A DNA stretch of 6,188 nt, taken from contig JAPLER010000336.1 in the NCBI GenBank assembly GCA_026391115.1, forward strand, positions 1 through 6,188. The letters are read 5' to 3'. The notes beneath the pieces were generated by a model. It searched no databases. It was not told where the DNA came from and saw only the letters and a list, made by a program, of their open reading frames with translations. This DNA comes from Bacteroidota bacterium (lineage in GTDB: Bacteria > Bacteroidota > Bacteroidia > Chitinophagales > Chitinophagaceae). Both the position numbers and the translations under genes were made by a program. Of the stretch, positions 1 through 6,188 are shown in pieces (the first letter of the stretch is position 1; the number at the start of each line of letters is the position of its first letter).

Positions 1-550
1 AATTGATTTTAAAATAGTTTTCATCAATTCCATTGCTTGTTCCTTTGCCCAACACAGCAAGTTTATTACTAATAATCTTTTCTTTTTGTAAAAATGATAA
101 TAGATTATTTGAATTTACATACACTTTTGTTGAAGCGTTAATTGTTAATTTTTCTACACGTTTAAATAAAGCTTTTTTCCAACCTGTTTCTTCCATCCAA
201 GGCAACCCTGCTATGGTGTGTAAACGTATTGGAACATTTGCAAGTTTAGATGATAACATTGCTAAAAGCCCTGCTTTGGGGGTATGTGAATGAACAATGG
301 TAGGCTTTACGTTTCGAAAAAAAAGAAACATTTTTACAATGCAGTAAATATCAACTAATGGATTAATACTTCTTGTTAAAGGAAAACTATAATGCTTACA
401 TTGTTCATAAGACTCTACATCTTTAACTTCATCTCCATATGCACTAGCAGCAATAACATTGAATCCATTTTGCTTTATAAAACCCAACTGTCCTTTTAAT
501 AAAAATTTAAGTGACACAGGGACAGTTGTAATTCTTACAATTGTGTGCAA
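1..550 (-). CDS. GT4-family glycosyltransferase, N-terminal part (3' end outside window)
   Basis: This is an open frame of 183 codons from position 550 to the window edge with no stop. It encodes the N-terminal Rossmann-like, acceptor-binding domain of a GT-B fold, GT4-type glycosyltransferase. Visible landmarks are the first beta strand IVRITTVPVSLKFLLKGQL (residues 4-22), the segment PTIVHSHTPKAGLL (83-96), which matches the conserved H-x-H-T-P-K-A-G of this subfamily, RLHTIAGLP (109-117), and GKGTSNGID (168-176), where the linker to the donor-binding domain begins. The nucleotide-sugar-binding half and the EX7E motif lie beyond the window. The start is TTG at 550-548, directly after the TAG of the deacetylase and in the same frame. 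No ATG lies between that stop and residue 74, and TTG places the first strand exactly where the family has it. Sugar specificity cannot be read. The protein should be cytoplasmic or peripherally membrane-bound and act in repeat-unit assembly. Confidence 0.9.
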   Translation of the reverse strand, partial: MHTIVRITTVPVSLKFLLKGQLGFIKQNGFNVIAASAYGDEVKDVESYEQCKHYSFPLTRSINPLVDIYCIVKMFLFFRNVKPTIVHSHTPKAGLLAMLSSKLANVPIRLHTIAGLPWMEETGWKKALFKRVEKLTINASTKVYVNSNNLLSFLQKEKIISNKLAVLGKGTSNGIDENYFKIN

Positions 551-1537
551 CTATTTATTCTTTTGAATGAGGTTACTAAAATTAGACATCGTTATACTTT
601 TAAATTGATACTTTTCATTCAATTTTTTATAATGCTTTAATATAGCTTCTGTTTCAATTAAACACTTATCAGGGTGCTTTCCAAAATTTTCAGGATGCCA
701 CCAAATGTGATAATACTTTTTATGTTTTGCAGCATAATTCATTTCAAAGCATACTCGCTTTATTTTTAAAAAATTTCCTAGAGAATTATTAGGCATCCAA
801 GCTCTTAAAAATCTACTAGATGGTAATAAAAATGGCTTTGATTTTTGGTTTAAAAAATAATTTAATGTTACACATTTATCATAACTCAAAAAGTTAAATG
901 TATCTATCAATCTAAATAATCGTTTAAATATTGTGTCTTTCTTTTTTGTATTCCAATACCAATTTTCTGGATTGGTTCTTATTGCTTGTAATCCTAACAA
1001 AGAACATTTTTTGTAGTATTCATTGTTAAATTGATTTCTAGGAAAAACAAGCGAATCAAAATTCAATTTGTTTTTTTTTGCAATTTTTTTTGCAGATAAT
1101 AAGTCGTCTAAAAACTCTTTATCAGTTTGCCATTTTTCAAGACAATAGTAATGAGAATAAGTATGTGATGCAATTTCTTGTAAAGGAGCATTTGCAATTG
1201 TTTTAATAGTATTTAAAGCAAAAAAACAATTGTCAAAATTTTTAGGCTCACTAACGTTTTTAAAATATTCATAGGAAGAAAATTTGGCTTTCTCATAATT
1301 AGGTAAACAAGTTGGTAAATTATCAATCCACTCATCCCTATCTTTATTAAACAACATACCTACAATAGCCCAAGTTGCTGCTACTTCATATTTTTCAAAT
1401 AGCATTAATAGCTTAGGTATTAATATTAGCGTATTTTCTAATTCTTGTTTTCTTTCTTGATTTAGGGCAACTTTATCGAATCTACCCCATTGTAACTCAA
1501 AGTCAAGAGATATAAGAAAATAACCCTGATTAAGCAT
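551..1537 (-). CDS. NodB-like polysaccharide deacetylase (CE4-related)
   Basis: This 328-residue protein resembles the polysaccharide deacetylases found in bacterial surface-polysaccharide loci. Family enzymes remove N- or O-acetyl groups from sugars using a bound divalent metal. Motifs appear in the expected order: SLDFELQWG (10-18) replaces the usual TFDD, with D12 the probable base; ATWAIVG (54-60) matches the A-T-F/W-F-x-V-G strand; ASHTYSH (123-129) is the H-T-x-S-H metal-binding motif with H125 and H129; VFPRNQFN (164-171) corresponds to the R-x-P loop; and YHIWWHPENFG (276-286) carries the late catalytic-region histidine, H281. There is no signal peptide or obvious membrane segment, so a cytoplasmic site acting on a nucleotide sugar or lipid-linked intermediate is likely (inference). 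The ATG at 1537-1535 overlaps the stop of the preceding gene by 8 nt (ATGCTTAA), suggesting translational coupling. The C-terminus is full length for this group, so the TAG at 553-551 looks like the true end. Confidence 0.9.
   Translation of the reverse strand: MLNQGYFLISLDFELQWGRFDKVALNQERKQELENTLILIPKLLMLFEKYEVAATWAIVGMLFNKDRDEWIDNLPTCLPNYEKAKFSSYEYFKNVSEPKNFDNCFFALNTIKTIANAPLQEIASHTYSHYYCLEKWQTDKEFLDDLLSAKKIAKKNKLNFDSLVFPRNQFNNEYYKKCSLLGLQAIRTNPENWYWNTKKKDTIFKRLFRLIDTFNFLSYDKCVTLNYFLNQKSKPFLLPSSRFLRAWMPNNSLGNFLKIKRVCFEMNYAAKHKKYYHIWWHPENFGKHPDKCLIETEAILKHYKKLNEKYQFKSITMSNFSNLIQKNK
1071..1091. repeat. Paired A9/A8 homopolymer tracts inside the deacetylase gene
   Basis: Nine T residues (1071-1079) and eight T residues (1084-1091) on the plus strand lie four bases apart. 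On the coding strand they read as A9 and A8 inside the lysine-rich stretch SAKKIAKKNKLN (about residues 148-159) of the deacetylase. The reading frame is intact here. Such runs are slippage-prone, but in A/T-rich DNA they also arise by chance at lysine codons, so a regulatory role is only a possibility. Confidence 0.4.
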
Positions 1538-2666
1538 AAATTAGTTGTTGCTGTTTTATCTCAATACATTTCGCATATAGTATAAAAAATAATGGCATAA
1601 GTTGTGCCTTTTGTCTTAATGCAATACCTAAATTTCCAGATACTTGTGCTAATACAAATGATCCTAAAATAAATGCAAACAAGCAGCATAAGAAAAGTCC
1701 GTTGAAGTGTTTAATTTTTGTAAAAAGTGTTTTAACAGAACTCAATAGCATAAATACTAGTAACAAATTTTCGAATGAAACAATTAATCCCATAAATCCA
1801 GTTGCATCAACAAATAAAGGTCTAAACCAAAAGGTAATAAGTTTATAAACTGGATTGTAAGTACTTATATCTACTCCACTTGATGACTTGCTTAGTTCCA
1901 TTGCACGATGATTAATTGAACTAGAGTTAAGTATATTTAAACTATCGGTATCAGTAAATTCTAAAACTTTATCAGTCAAGAAATAAACTCCGCAAAAGGA
2001 TAAAATGATTAGAAAGTATTTTACAAAACGAGAAATCAAATTACCACTTAACATTGAAGCAATTGCAATTCCAATTATACAAGTGAGTAGTATATGTGGA
2101 CGGGTGAAATAAATAAAAAAAAGACCAATCAGAATATAAAAAAATCTGTAATTAAATCTACTAAGTCCATAAAAGAAGAGACCCAATCCGAAAATCATTA
2201 CACTTCCTTTGCCTAAAGATGAAGACCAAAAGTGTATATTAGGTAGAATAAATAACCATTCAAGAATAGTGATTTTGCTCTTTTTGTTTATAATATTAAT
2301 ATTCTCTTTTGCACAGCAATAAAATAACAGAATGCCTACAAAACCTATATGAGAAAAAATTAGCATTAAACTATAGTAGCTTAACATTAGCATATTACTG
2401 AATGGCCAAGCTAAAAATCTAATAAACGGTGAACCAGTTTTAAATAATTCAAGCCAGTCATTTGCGTTAGCTGATGTTTTGTAATATGCAAATGAGTCAC
2501 TTGTTGTAATGTTTGCATAAATCAAATAAATAATACTCAAAACAATGTGTACAAAATAGAGTATCCATAAATAATTTTTATTGATGTTATGGTGTGTATT
2601 AGATATTAAACCAAATACAATAAAATTTGATAATACTAGAAGAATAAAAACCAAAAAAATATCCAT
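1530..2666 (-). CDS. Multi-pass membrane protein, probable EpsG/Wzy-like polysaccharide polymerase
   Basis: This 378-residue integral membrane protein has about 10-12 hydrophobic segments, roughly at residues 3-22, 32-51, 82-96, 97-118, 133-148, 152-168, 172-188, 190-207, 213-230, 290-311, 323-341 and 352-367. A polar loop of about 55 residues (231-285) is probably periplasmic. Motif-like spots are TSDSFAYY (55-62), IHFWSSSLGKGS (144-155), TRPH (188-191), FWFRPLF (279-285) and GNLGIALRQK (344-353) just before the last helix. This architecture, and the D-x-x-x-Y-Y and late G-x-x-x-R signatures, recall EpsG-type or Wzy-type polymerases in Bacteroidota loci. Such proteins are too divergent to assign by eye, so polymerase is the best guess. 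A flippase or acyl-carrier role is less likely, since no MATE-like or MBOAT-like pattern is seen. The ATG directly follows the TAA of the acyltransferase gene in the same frame. It is the only membrane protein in the window, so it is the natural candidate for handling the lipid-linked repeat unit. Confidence 0.72.
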   Translation of the reverse strand: MDIFLVFILLVLSNFIVFGLISNTHHNINKNYLWILYFVHIVLSIIYLIYANITTSDSFAYYKTSANANDWLELFKTGSPFIRFLAWPFSNMLMLSYYSLMLIFSHIGFVGILLFYCCAKENINIINKKSKITILEWLFILPNIHFWSSSLGKGSVMIFGLGLFFYGLSRFNYRFFYILIGLFFIYFTRPHILLTCIIGIAIASMLSGNLISRFVKYFLIILSFCGVYFLTDKVLEFTDTDSLNILNSSSINHRAMELSKSSSGVDISTYNPVYKLITFWFRPLFVDATGFMGLIVSFENLLLVFMLLSSVKTLFTKIKHFNGLFLCCLFAFILGSFVLAQVSGNLGIALRQKAQLMPLFFILYAKCIEIKQQQLIYA

Positions 2667-3626
2667 TTAGAATAGTTCCATACAACCAAGAGAAGGTTGC
2701 CAGTGTTTAAAATTTTTGAATTGATGAATGCTATTGTTGTCGCAAATACTGCGTAATGTTATTTGTGGACCAACTTGTATTGTTCCATTAAAAAACAACT
2801 TTTTAAAAAATAATTTAGGTATGTTACTTGTATTGCAACAACTAATAAATACAGGTTTAATTTTTCTTATTAGAATTTTCATTTCATTAATCACTTGGTC
2901 TATCACTTTTTTGTTATTCAAGATTATGATATCGCAAAGTCTCAGTTCAATCATCCCCTTAATTTCCTTCAATCTAAAAACAACTAAATAATTATTTTCA
3001 TCATATAAATATCCATACTTATTTATTGGACAGTTTAAATATCTCCAAATGATATACTTCTTATCAATAACTGTTTCAAAATAGCTAGATTCTATTTTCG
3101 TTGAAATTTCTTCAATCTTAAATTCTTGTGGCAATTTATATGCTGAATAGATGGCTTCATTTTCATCATTCTTAAATCTGCTAGGTATTCCAAAATGGAA
3201 AGATAGTTTTAATGGCAATCGTCCATTTTCAATCCAACCCATTTTTAAGTATCCTTTTTTGCTTACAGTATTTGGTGTATTATAAATTAAATCAATGCCG
3301 TTTAGTTTAGATTGATCAAGTGCTTGCAAGGTCAATTTAGTAAATATTCCTTTGCCTTGAAATTTGGGGTGAACAGCAGTATCAACAGCTCTTTCACATA
3401 AAATGGTTTGATTATTATTGGCAAATTGCCACTTCATAAAAGCCCTTACACCAATTAAATTGTCTTGTTCAAATGCACAAATTATTTGGGATTCGCCAAA
3501 TGGGTTTTGATGGTGTTTCCAATCCCAAAACTCTACAGTTTTTTGTGTTGAATTTTCACCTAAAGACAACTTCAATAAATCAACAATTTGCTTTGTAGAG
3601 CTATTGTTGTTTGTAATTATTTGCAT
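2667..3626 (-). CDS. GNAT-family acyltransferase with FemAB-like C-terminal half
   Basis: This 319-residue protein has an N-terminal GNAT fold. Landmarks are VEFWDWKHHQNP (31-42), typical of long GNATs in polysaccharide loci; a strand and turn around residues 47-66; and AVDTAVHPKFQGKGIF (80-95), which is GNAT motif A with the acyl-CoA pyrophosphate loop Q90-G-K-G93. IYNTPNTVSKKGYLKMGW (114-131) follows as the motif B region. The second half (about 180-319) contains IIWRYLNCP (192-200) and ends in HWQPSLGCMELF (308-319), a pattern like the tail of tandem-GNAT or FemAB-like proteins. A simple GNAT is about 150-180 residues, so this is roughly double length. It probably transfers an acetyl or other acyl group from a CoA donor to an amino sugar of the polysaccharide; the substrate is not readable. 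The ATG overlaps the stop of the preceding glycosyltransferase by 1 nt (TAATG). The protein is soluble, with no signal peptide. Confidence 0.82.
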   Translation of the reverse strand: MQIITNNNSSTKQIVDLLKLSLGENSTQKTVEFWDWKHHQNPFGESQIICAFEQDNLIGVRAFMKWQFANNNQTILCERAVDTAVHPKFQGKGIFTKLTLQALDQSKLNGIDLIYNTPNTVSKKGYLKMGWIENGRLPLKLSFHFGIPSRFKNDENEAIYSAYKLPQEFKIEEISTKIESSYFETVIDKKYIIWRYLNCPINKYGYLYDENNYLVVFRLKEIKGMIELRLCDIIILNNKKVIDQVINEMKILIRKIKPVFISCCNTSNIPKLFFKKLFFNGTIQVGPQITLRSICDNNSIHQFKNFKHWQPSLGCMELF

Positions 3627-4741
3627 TAATTTTCCAATATATTAAAGTATAAATCTTCTAGTTGTTCTGTTGTGTTTTTGATACTAAAATTATTAATAAC
3701 AGTTTGTCTTGCATTGTTAGAATATTTATCACGTAAACTTTTATCGTTAATAACTAATCTTAATTTGTCTATCATTTCATATGGCTTATCAACATCAACT
3801 ATTAAACCATTTTTGTGATTTTGAATTACTTCTTTAACACCTCCAGCATTTGTAACAATAGGTACACAACTTGTACTCATAGCCTCTAAAAGAGCTATTG
3901 GCAAACCTTCAAATTCTGATGTTAATAGAAAAATATCTATAACATTGAAATAAAAGCTAGAGTTGGTTTTTAACCCTGTTAGTATTATTTTACTCTGCAA
4001 TTTTTTTTGATATATGTAATTTTTAATTTCTTCAAATAATATTCCTGCTCCAACTAATACACCTTTTGTATTGGGATATTCAATATTTATTTTTTCAAAA
4101 ATATCAACCCATATTTTTAATCTTTTTTGAGACCGAAATACACATACATTGCCAATTACTATTTCATCTGGATTAATTCCTAATTCTTTTTTTAAATTAG
4201 TTTTTTGCTCATTGCTTTTCTCAAACTTTGATGTATCAACACCATTGAGAATAACTATAGTATTTATATCTTTAGCTATGTTTTTATGAATAGAATCCTC
4301 AACACTTTTTGATACTGCGATTACAGTATGCTGCCACTTATAAGTGATTTTGTTCATCCATTTTGTAAACAAATGATATCTTTCTTGAATATTATGTTCA
4401 CTATAAATTAGCTTAACTTTGCTAAATTTGCAAGCAATTCTTGAAACAATGCCAGCCCAAGGTAAGTGACTATGTACTATTTCGATTCTGTGCTTTTTTA
4501 TAAATTTATTAAGTTTAATACAACTCAATAATATTTGAAAATTATTGGATGCATTTATGTTAACCACAATGCCATCTTGCATTTCAAGCTCATTAACCAA
4601 TTGGTTTTTCCAAGGTAAAAAGTATATGTAGTAAAATTGAAAATGTTCTCTATTGTGTTGTTTAAGTGTTTCTAACAAAAGAGTTTCTGCACCACCACGC
4701 CCAAGTGATTTTACAATATGTAGCACTTTAATTTTTTTCAC
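3626..4741 (-). CDS. GT4-family glycosyltransferase (complete)
   Basis: This is a complete two-domain GT-B glycosyltransferase, 371 residues from the chosen start. It begins with strand KVLHIVKSL and the glycine-rich loop GRGGAETLL (residues 14-22), followed by EIVHSHLPWAGI in the N-domain (about 87-98) and VILNGVDTSKF (163-173) at the inter-domain linker. The C-domain has IGNVCVFRSQKRLK (about 196-209), with the basic residues that contact donor phosphates, and SEFEGLPIALLEAM (275-288) carrying the EX7E motif, then NAGGVKEVI. It should move a sugar from a nucleotide donor to a lipid-linked acceptor at the inner membrane face; donor and acceptor are unknown. An ATG at 4768 would add nine residues but overlap the upstream gene by 41 nt. 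I prefer the GTG at 4741-4739, which gives a 14-nt overlap and a start M-K-K-I-K-V-L-H-I matching family N-termini. The gene is intact, and its base composition matches its neighbours. Confidence 0.93.
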   Translation of the reverse strand: MKKIKVLHIVKSLGRGGAETLLLETLKQHNREHFQFYYIYFLPWKNQLVNELEMQDGIVVNINASNNFQILLSCIKLNKFIKKHRIEIVHSHLPWAGIVSRIACKFSKVKLIYSEHNIQERYHLFTKWMNKITYKWQHTVIAVSKSVEDSIHKNIAKDINTIVILNGVDTSKFEKSNEQKTNLKKELGINPDEIVIGNVCVFRSQKRLKIWVDIFEKINIEYPNTKGVLVGAGILFEEIKNYIYQKKLQSKIILTGLKTNSSFYFNVIDIFLLTSEFEGLPIALLEAMSTSCVPIVTNAGGVKEVIQNHKNGLIVDVDKPYEMIDKLRLVINDKSLRDKYSNNARQTVINNFSIKNTTEQLEDLYFNILEN

Positions 4742-5864
4742 TATCGATAATTTGGTGAAAAAAATCAATATACTTATTTGATATAATGTTCATATCAAAA
4801 TCTGCTATTACTTTATTCTTAGCATTTACTCCTACCTCTTTTCTGTAAGCTTCGTTATCTAATAAAAATGAAACTTGGTCTGCAAATGTTTCTGGTTTGT
4901 TATCTTTTGTAACAATGCCAATTGAATCATTATTTATAAATTCTTTTACCCCACCAACATTTGGACAAACTGTAGGAACTTTTAAATAACCTGCTTCAAG
5001 TGTTACACCTGGCAACCCTTCAGTATCACTAGTCAACAATAAAATATCTGCAACTGAAATAAATGGAAAAACGTTTTTCTGGTATCCCCAAAATTGTATT
5101 TTACTTGATAAATTATGTTTTTCTATTTCATCAATCATTTGCTGTTTTAATACACCGTCACCAACAATCCAACCTACACAATCTGAATATTTTCGTTGTA
5201 GTATTTTAATAGTTTGAATAAACTTTTCAGGTCGCTTTTGCTGAGTAAGATTTCCTAAAAAAAGAATGACTTTATTGTTTCCTTTAAATTCTATTAAATC
5301 TTTTATTAAACTAGTATTGGTTAAGTCAACCTTATTTGCATTAAAGCACCTATGAATAACAGTTGATTTTTTTTTGAAGTTATACAATTTCTTTACATCA
5401 TCAAGCGAGGCTTTACTTACACCAATAGCAGCATCTATATTTTTTAAAATAATATTTCTATAATACAATTGTTTTAAGTAAGAGGAATTCCAGAACACAA
5501 CACTATCAATAATTCTATAAATTAGCTTTGTTTTTTGCTTGAAAAATGGTTTTGCAAATGCAGCATATTTAAGGGTTCTTGAACCATTTAATAAAATAAT
5601 ATCTGGATTAAAATCATTTACAATTTTTTCTAGCTTGAACAGAAGTTTTGGTTGTACAGTTGGAAATTTTTCATAAAGACTTTTTTGTGACGCATTCAGT
5701 AATATGTCATTAGAATTAATTTTTATTGTTACACTTCCATCATATTGATATAGATAAACTTTTTTTACTTCATTACCTTTATCTATTAAGGCATCAGCTA
5801 ATTCTTCAAAAAATACTTGCGACCCTCTTCTAACTGGATATGTATCTAAAAAAATCACTTTCAT
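4728..5864 (-). CDS. GT4-family glycosyltransferase (complete)
   Basis: This 378-residue GT-B fold glycosyltransferase starts with strand MKVIFLDTYPVRRGSQVFF, whose R-G-S-Q turn (residues 13-16) takes the place of the usual glycine-rich loop. FNPDIILLNGSR (85-96) and AAIGVSKAS (145-153) follow in the N-domain. VILFLGNLTQQKRPEKFI (199-216), with K210 and R211, is the donor-phosphate-binding region of the C-domain. VGDGVLKQQM (234-243) is the usual G-x-G strand turn. SDTEGLPGVTLEAG (279-292) contains the EX7E pair E282 and E290, and PNVGGVKEFI (301-310) completes the donor site. Length and motif spacing are normal for GT4. It is not close to the next glycosyltransferase outside these shared motifs, so the two probably add different residues of the repeat unit (inference). 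The ATG lies 3 nt after the stop of the upstream glycosyltransferase, and its 3' end overlaps the next gene by 14 nt. Confidence 0.94.
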   Translation of the reverse strand: MKVIFLDTYPVRRGSQVFFEELADALIDKGNEVKKVYLYQYDGSVTIKINSNDILLNASQKSLYEKFPTVQPKLLFKLEKIVNDFNPDIILLNGSRTLKYAAFAKPFFKQKTKLIYRIIDSVVFWNSSYLKQLYYRNIILKNIDAAIGVSKASLDDVKKLYNFKKKSTVIHRCFNANKVDLTNTSLIKDLIEFKGNNKVILFLGNLTQQKRPEKFIQTIKILQRKYSDCVGWIVGDGVLKQQMIDEIEKHNLSSKIQFWGYQKNVFPFISVADILLLTSDTEGLPGVTLEAGYLKVPTVCPNVGGVKEFINNDSIGIVTKDNKPETFADQVSFLLDNEAYRKEVGVNAKNKVIADFDMNIISNKYIDFFHQIIDSEKN

Positions 5865-5867
5865 AAT

Positions 5868-6188
5868 CTATATCATTGAAAATAAAAATTGTTCATATTT
5901 ATTTGCTATTTTTTGTATATCAAACCTATTGATTGCATACGATCTCGTATTGCTAGTATAGGATGTATATTTTGAATAATTAATAATCATATCGTCCATA
6001 CAATCTGCAATGCTTTTTGCATCTTTCACTTTGTGCATAATTGCATTTTGACAGTTGCTAATTACTTCTTTATTCATTGAGATATTTGATGCAATAATTG
6101 GAATGCCTGTCATTGTTGCTTCAATAAGAGAACCACTTAAACCTTCGTACCAACTTGGGAAAATAAAACAGTTTGCATTATACAAATA
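5868..6188 (-). CDS. GT4-family glycosyltransferase, C-terminal part (5' end outside window)
   Basis: The frame is open from the window edge to the TAG at 5870-5868, giving 106 residues that form the end of a GT4 donor-binding domain. YLYNANCFIFPSWYEGLSG at the edge, followed by SLIEA, contains the EX7E motif: a glutamate of Y-E-G-L and the glutamate of L-I-E-A are separated by seven residues. The next strand, GIPIIASNISMNKEVI, matches the G-x-P-x-I-A-S element and the loop that closes the nucleotide-sugar site. The tail, with FDIQKIANKYEQFLFSMI, is the usual C-terminal helix. A TTG at 6185 is an internal leucine codon and not a start, because the conserved domain continues past the window edge. 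The stop lies 3 nt before the next glycosyltransferase start, so the gene belongs to the same transcription unit. Confidence 0.92.
   Translation of the reverse strand, partial: YLYNANCFIFPSWYEGLSGSLIEATMTGIPIIASNISMNKEVISNCQNAIMHKVKDAKSIADCMDDMIINYSKYTSYTSNTRSYAINRFDIQKIANKYEQFLFSMI

Noticed and set aside
33..293. Plus-strand open frame of 86 codons
   Set aside because: It lies wholly antisense to the clearly recognisable glycosyltransferase N-domain at 550-1, has no recognisable motif and reads as the complement of real coding sequence.
551..553. TAG as a frameshift or nonsense mutation breaking a single fused gene
   Set aside because: The deacetylase already has its full C-terminus and the glycosyltransferase begins at its normal N-terminus, so two adjacent complete genes fit better. 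Readthrough is kept only as a possibility in the findings.
2728..2991. Plus-strand open frame of 87 codons rich in leucine and isoleucine
   Set aside because: It is antisense to the acyltransferase C-terminal half. Its hydrophobic composition follows from the complement of A/T-rich, lysine- and asparagine-rich coding sequence, and it has no supporting context.
5865..5867. Internal promoter or terminator between the first two genes
   Set aside because: The gap is 3 nt, and all other junctions are zero or overlapping. I saw no hairpin followed by a T run and no convincing Bacteroidota-type promoter spacing at any junction.
6183..6185. TTG as the start of a small separate gene of 105 codons
   Set aside because: The sequence from here is the middle of a GT4 donor-binding domain, with the EX7E motif only about 15 residues in, and the frame stays open to the window edge. 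It is an internal leucine of a longer gene.

Overview
The window is a solid block of seven tightly packed genes, all on the minus strand, for making and modifying a cell-surface polysaccharide (capsule, O-antigen or exopolysaccharide). The DNA is strongly A/T-rich (about 30% G+C by eye). No start codon is preceded by a clear Shine-Dalgarno sequence, and the proteins read like those of Bacteroidota surface-polysaccharide loci. I infer a member of the Bacteroidota, possibly flavobacterial or a relative, but cannot name the genus.

In order of transcription (high to low coordinates): (1) the C-terminal end of a GT4 glycosyltransferase, 6188-5868, entering from outside the window; (2) a complete GT4 glycosyltransferase, 5864-4728; (3) a second complete GT4 glycosyltransferase, 4741-3626; (4) a GNAT-type acyltransferase with an extended C-terminal half, 3626-2667; (5) a multi-pass membrane protein resembling EpsG/Wzy-type polysaccharide polymerases, 2666-1530; (6) a NodB-like polysaccharide deacetylase, 1537-551; (7) the N-terminal 183 codons of another GT4 glycosyltransferase, 550-1, running out of the window. 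Gene 7 appears to use a TTG start directly after the deacetylase stop codon.

The genes abut or overlap at every junction: a 3-nt gap, then 14-nt overlap, 1-nt overlap, 0 nt, 8-nt overlap and 0 nt. There is no room for internal promoters or terminators, so one polycistronic mRNA is very likely. No RNA genes, mobile elements, CRISPR arrays or origins are visible, and no stretch over 300 bases lacks a gene.

Working model (inference): the glycosyltransferases build a lipid-linked repeat unit on the cytoplasmic face. The membrane protein polymerises it or otherwise handles it at the membrane. The deacetylase and the acyltransferase adjust amino-sugar substituents. The initiating phosphoglycosyl transferase, flippase and export genes are absent and would be expected in the flanks. 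The locus looks like a fairly ordinary polysaccharide cluster. The points most worth a second look are the two zero-gap, same-frame gene junctions, the acyltransferase/membrane protein/deacetylase trio, and the divergent deacetylase active-site motif.
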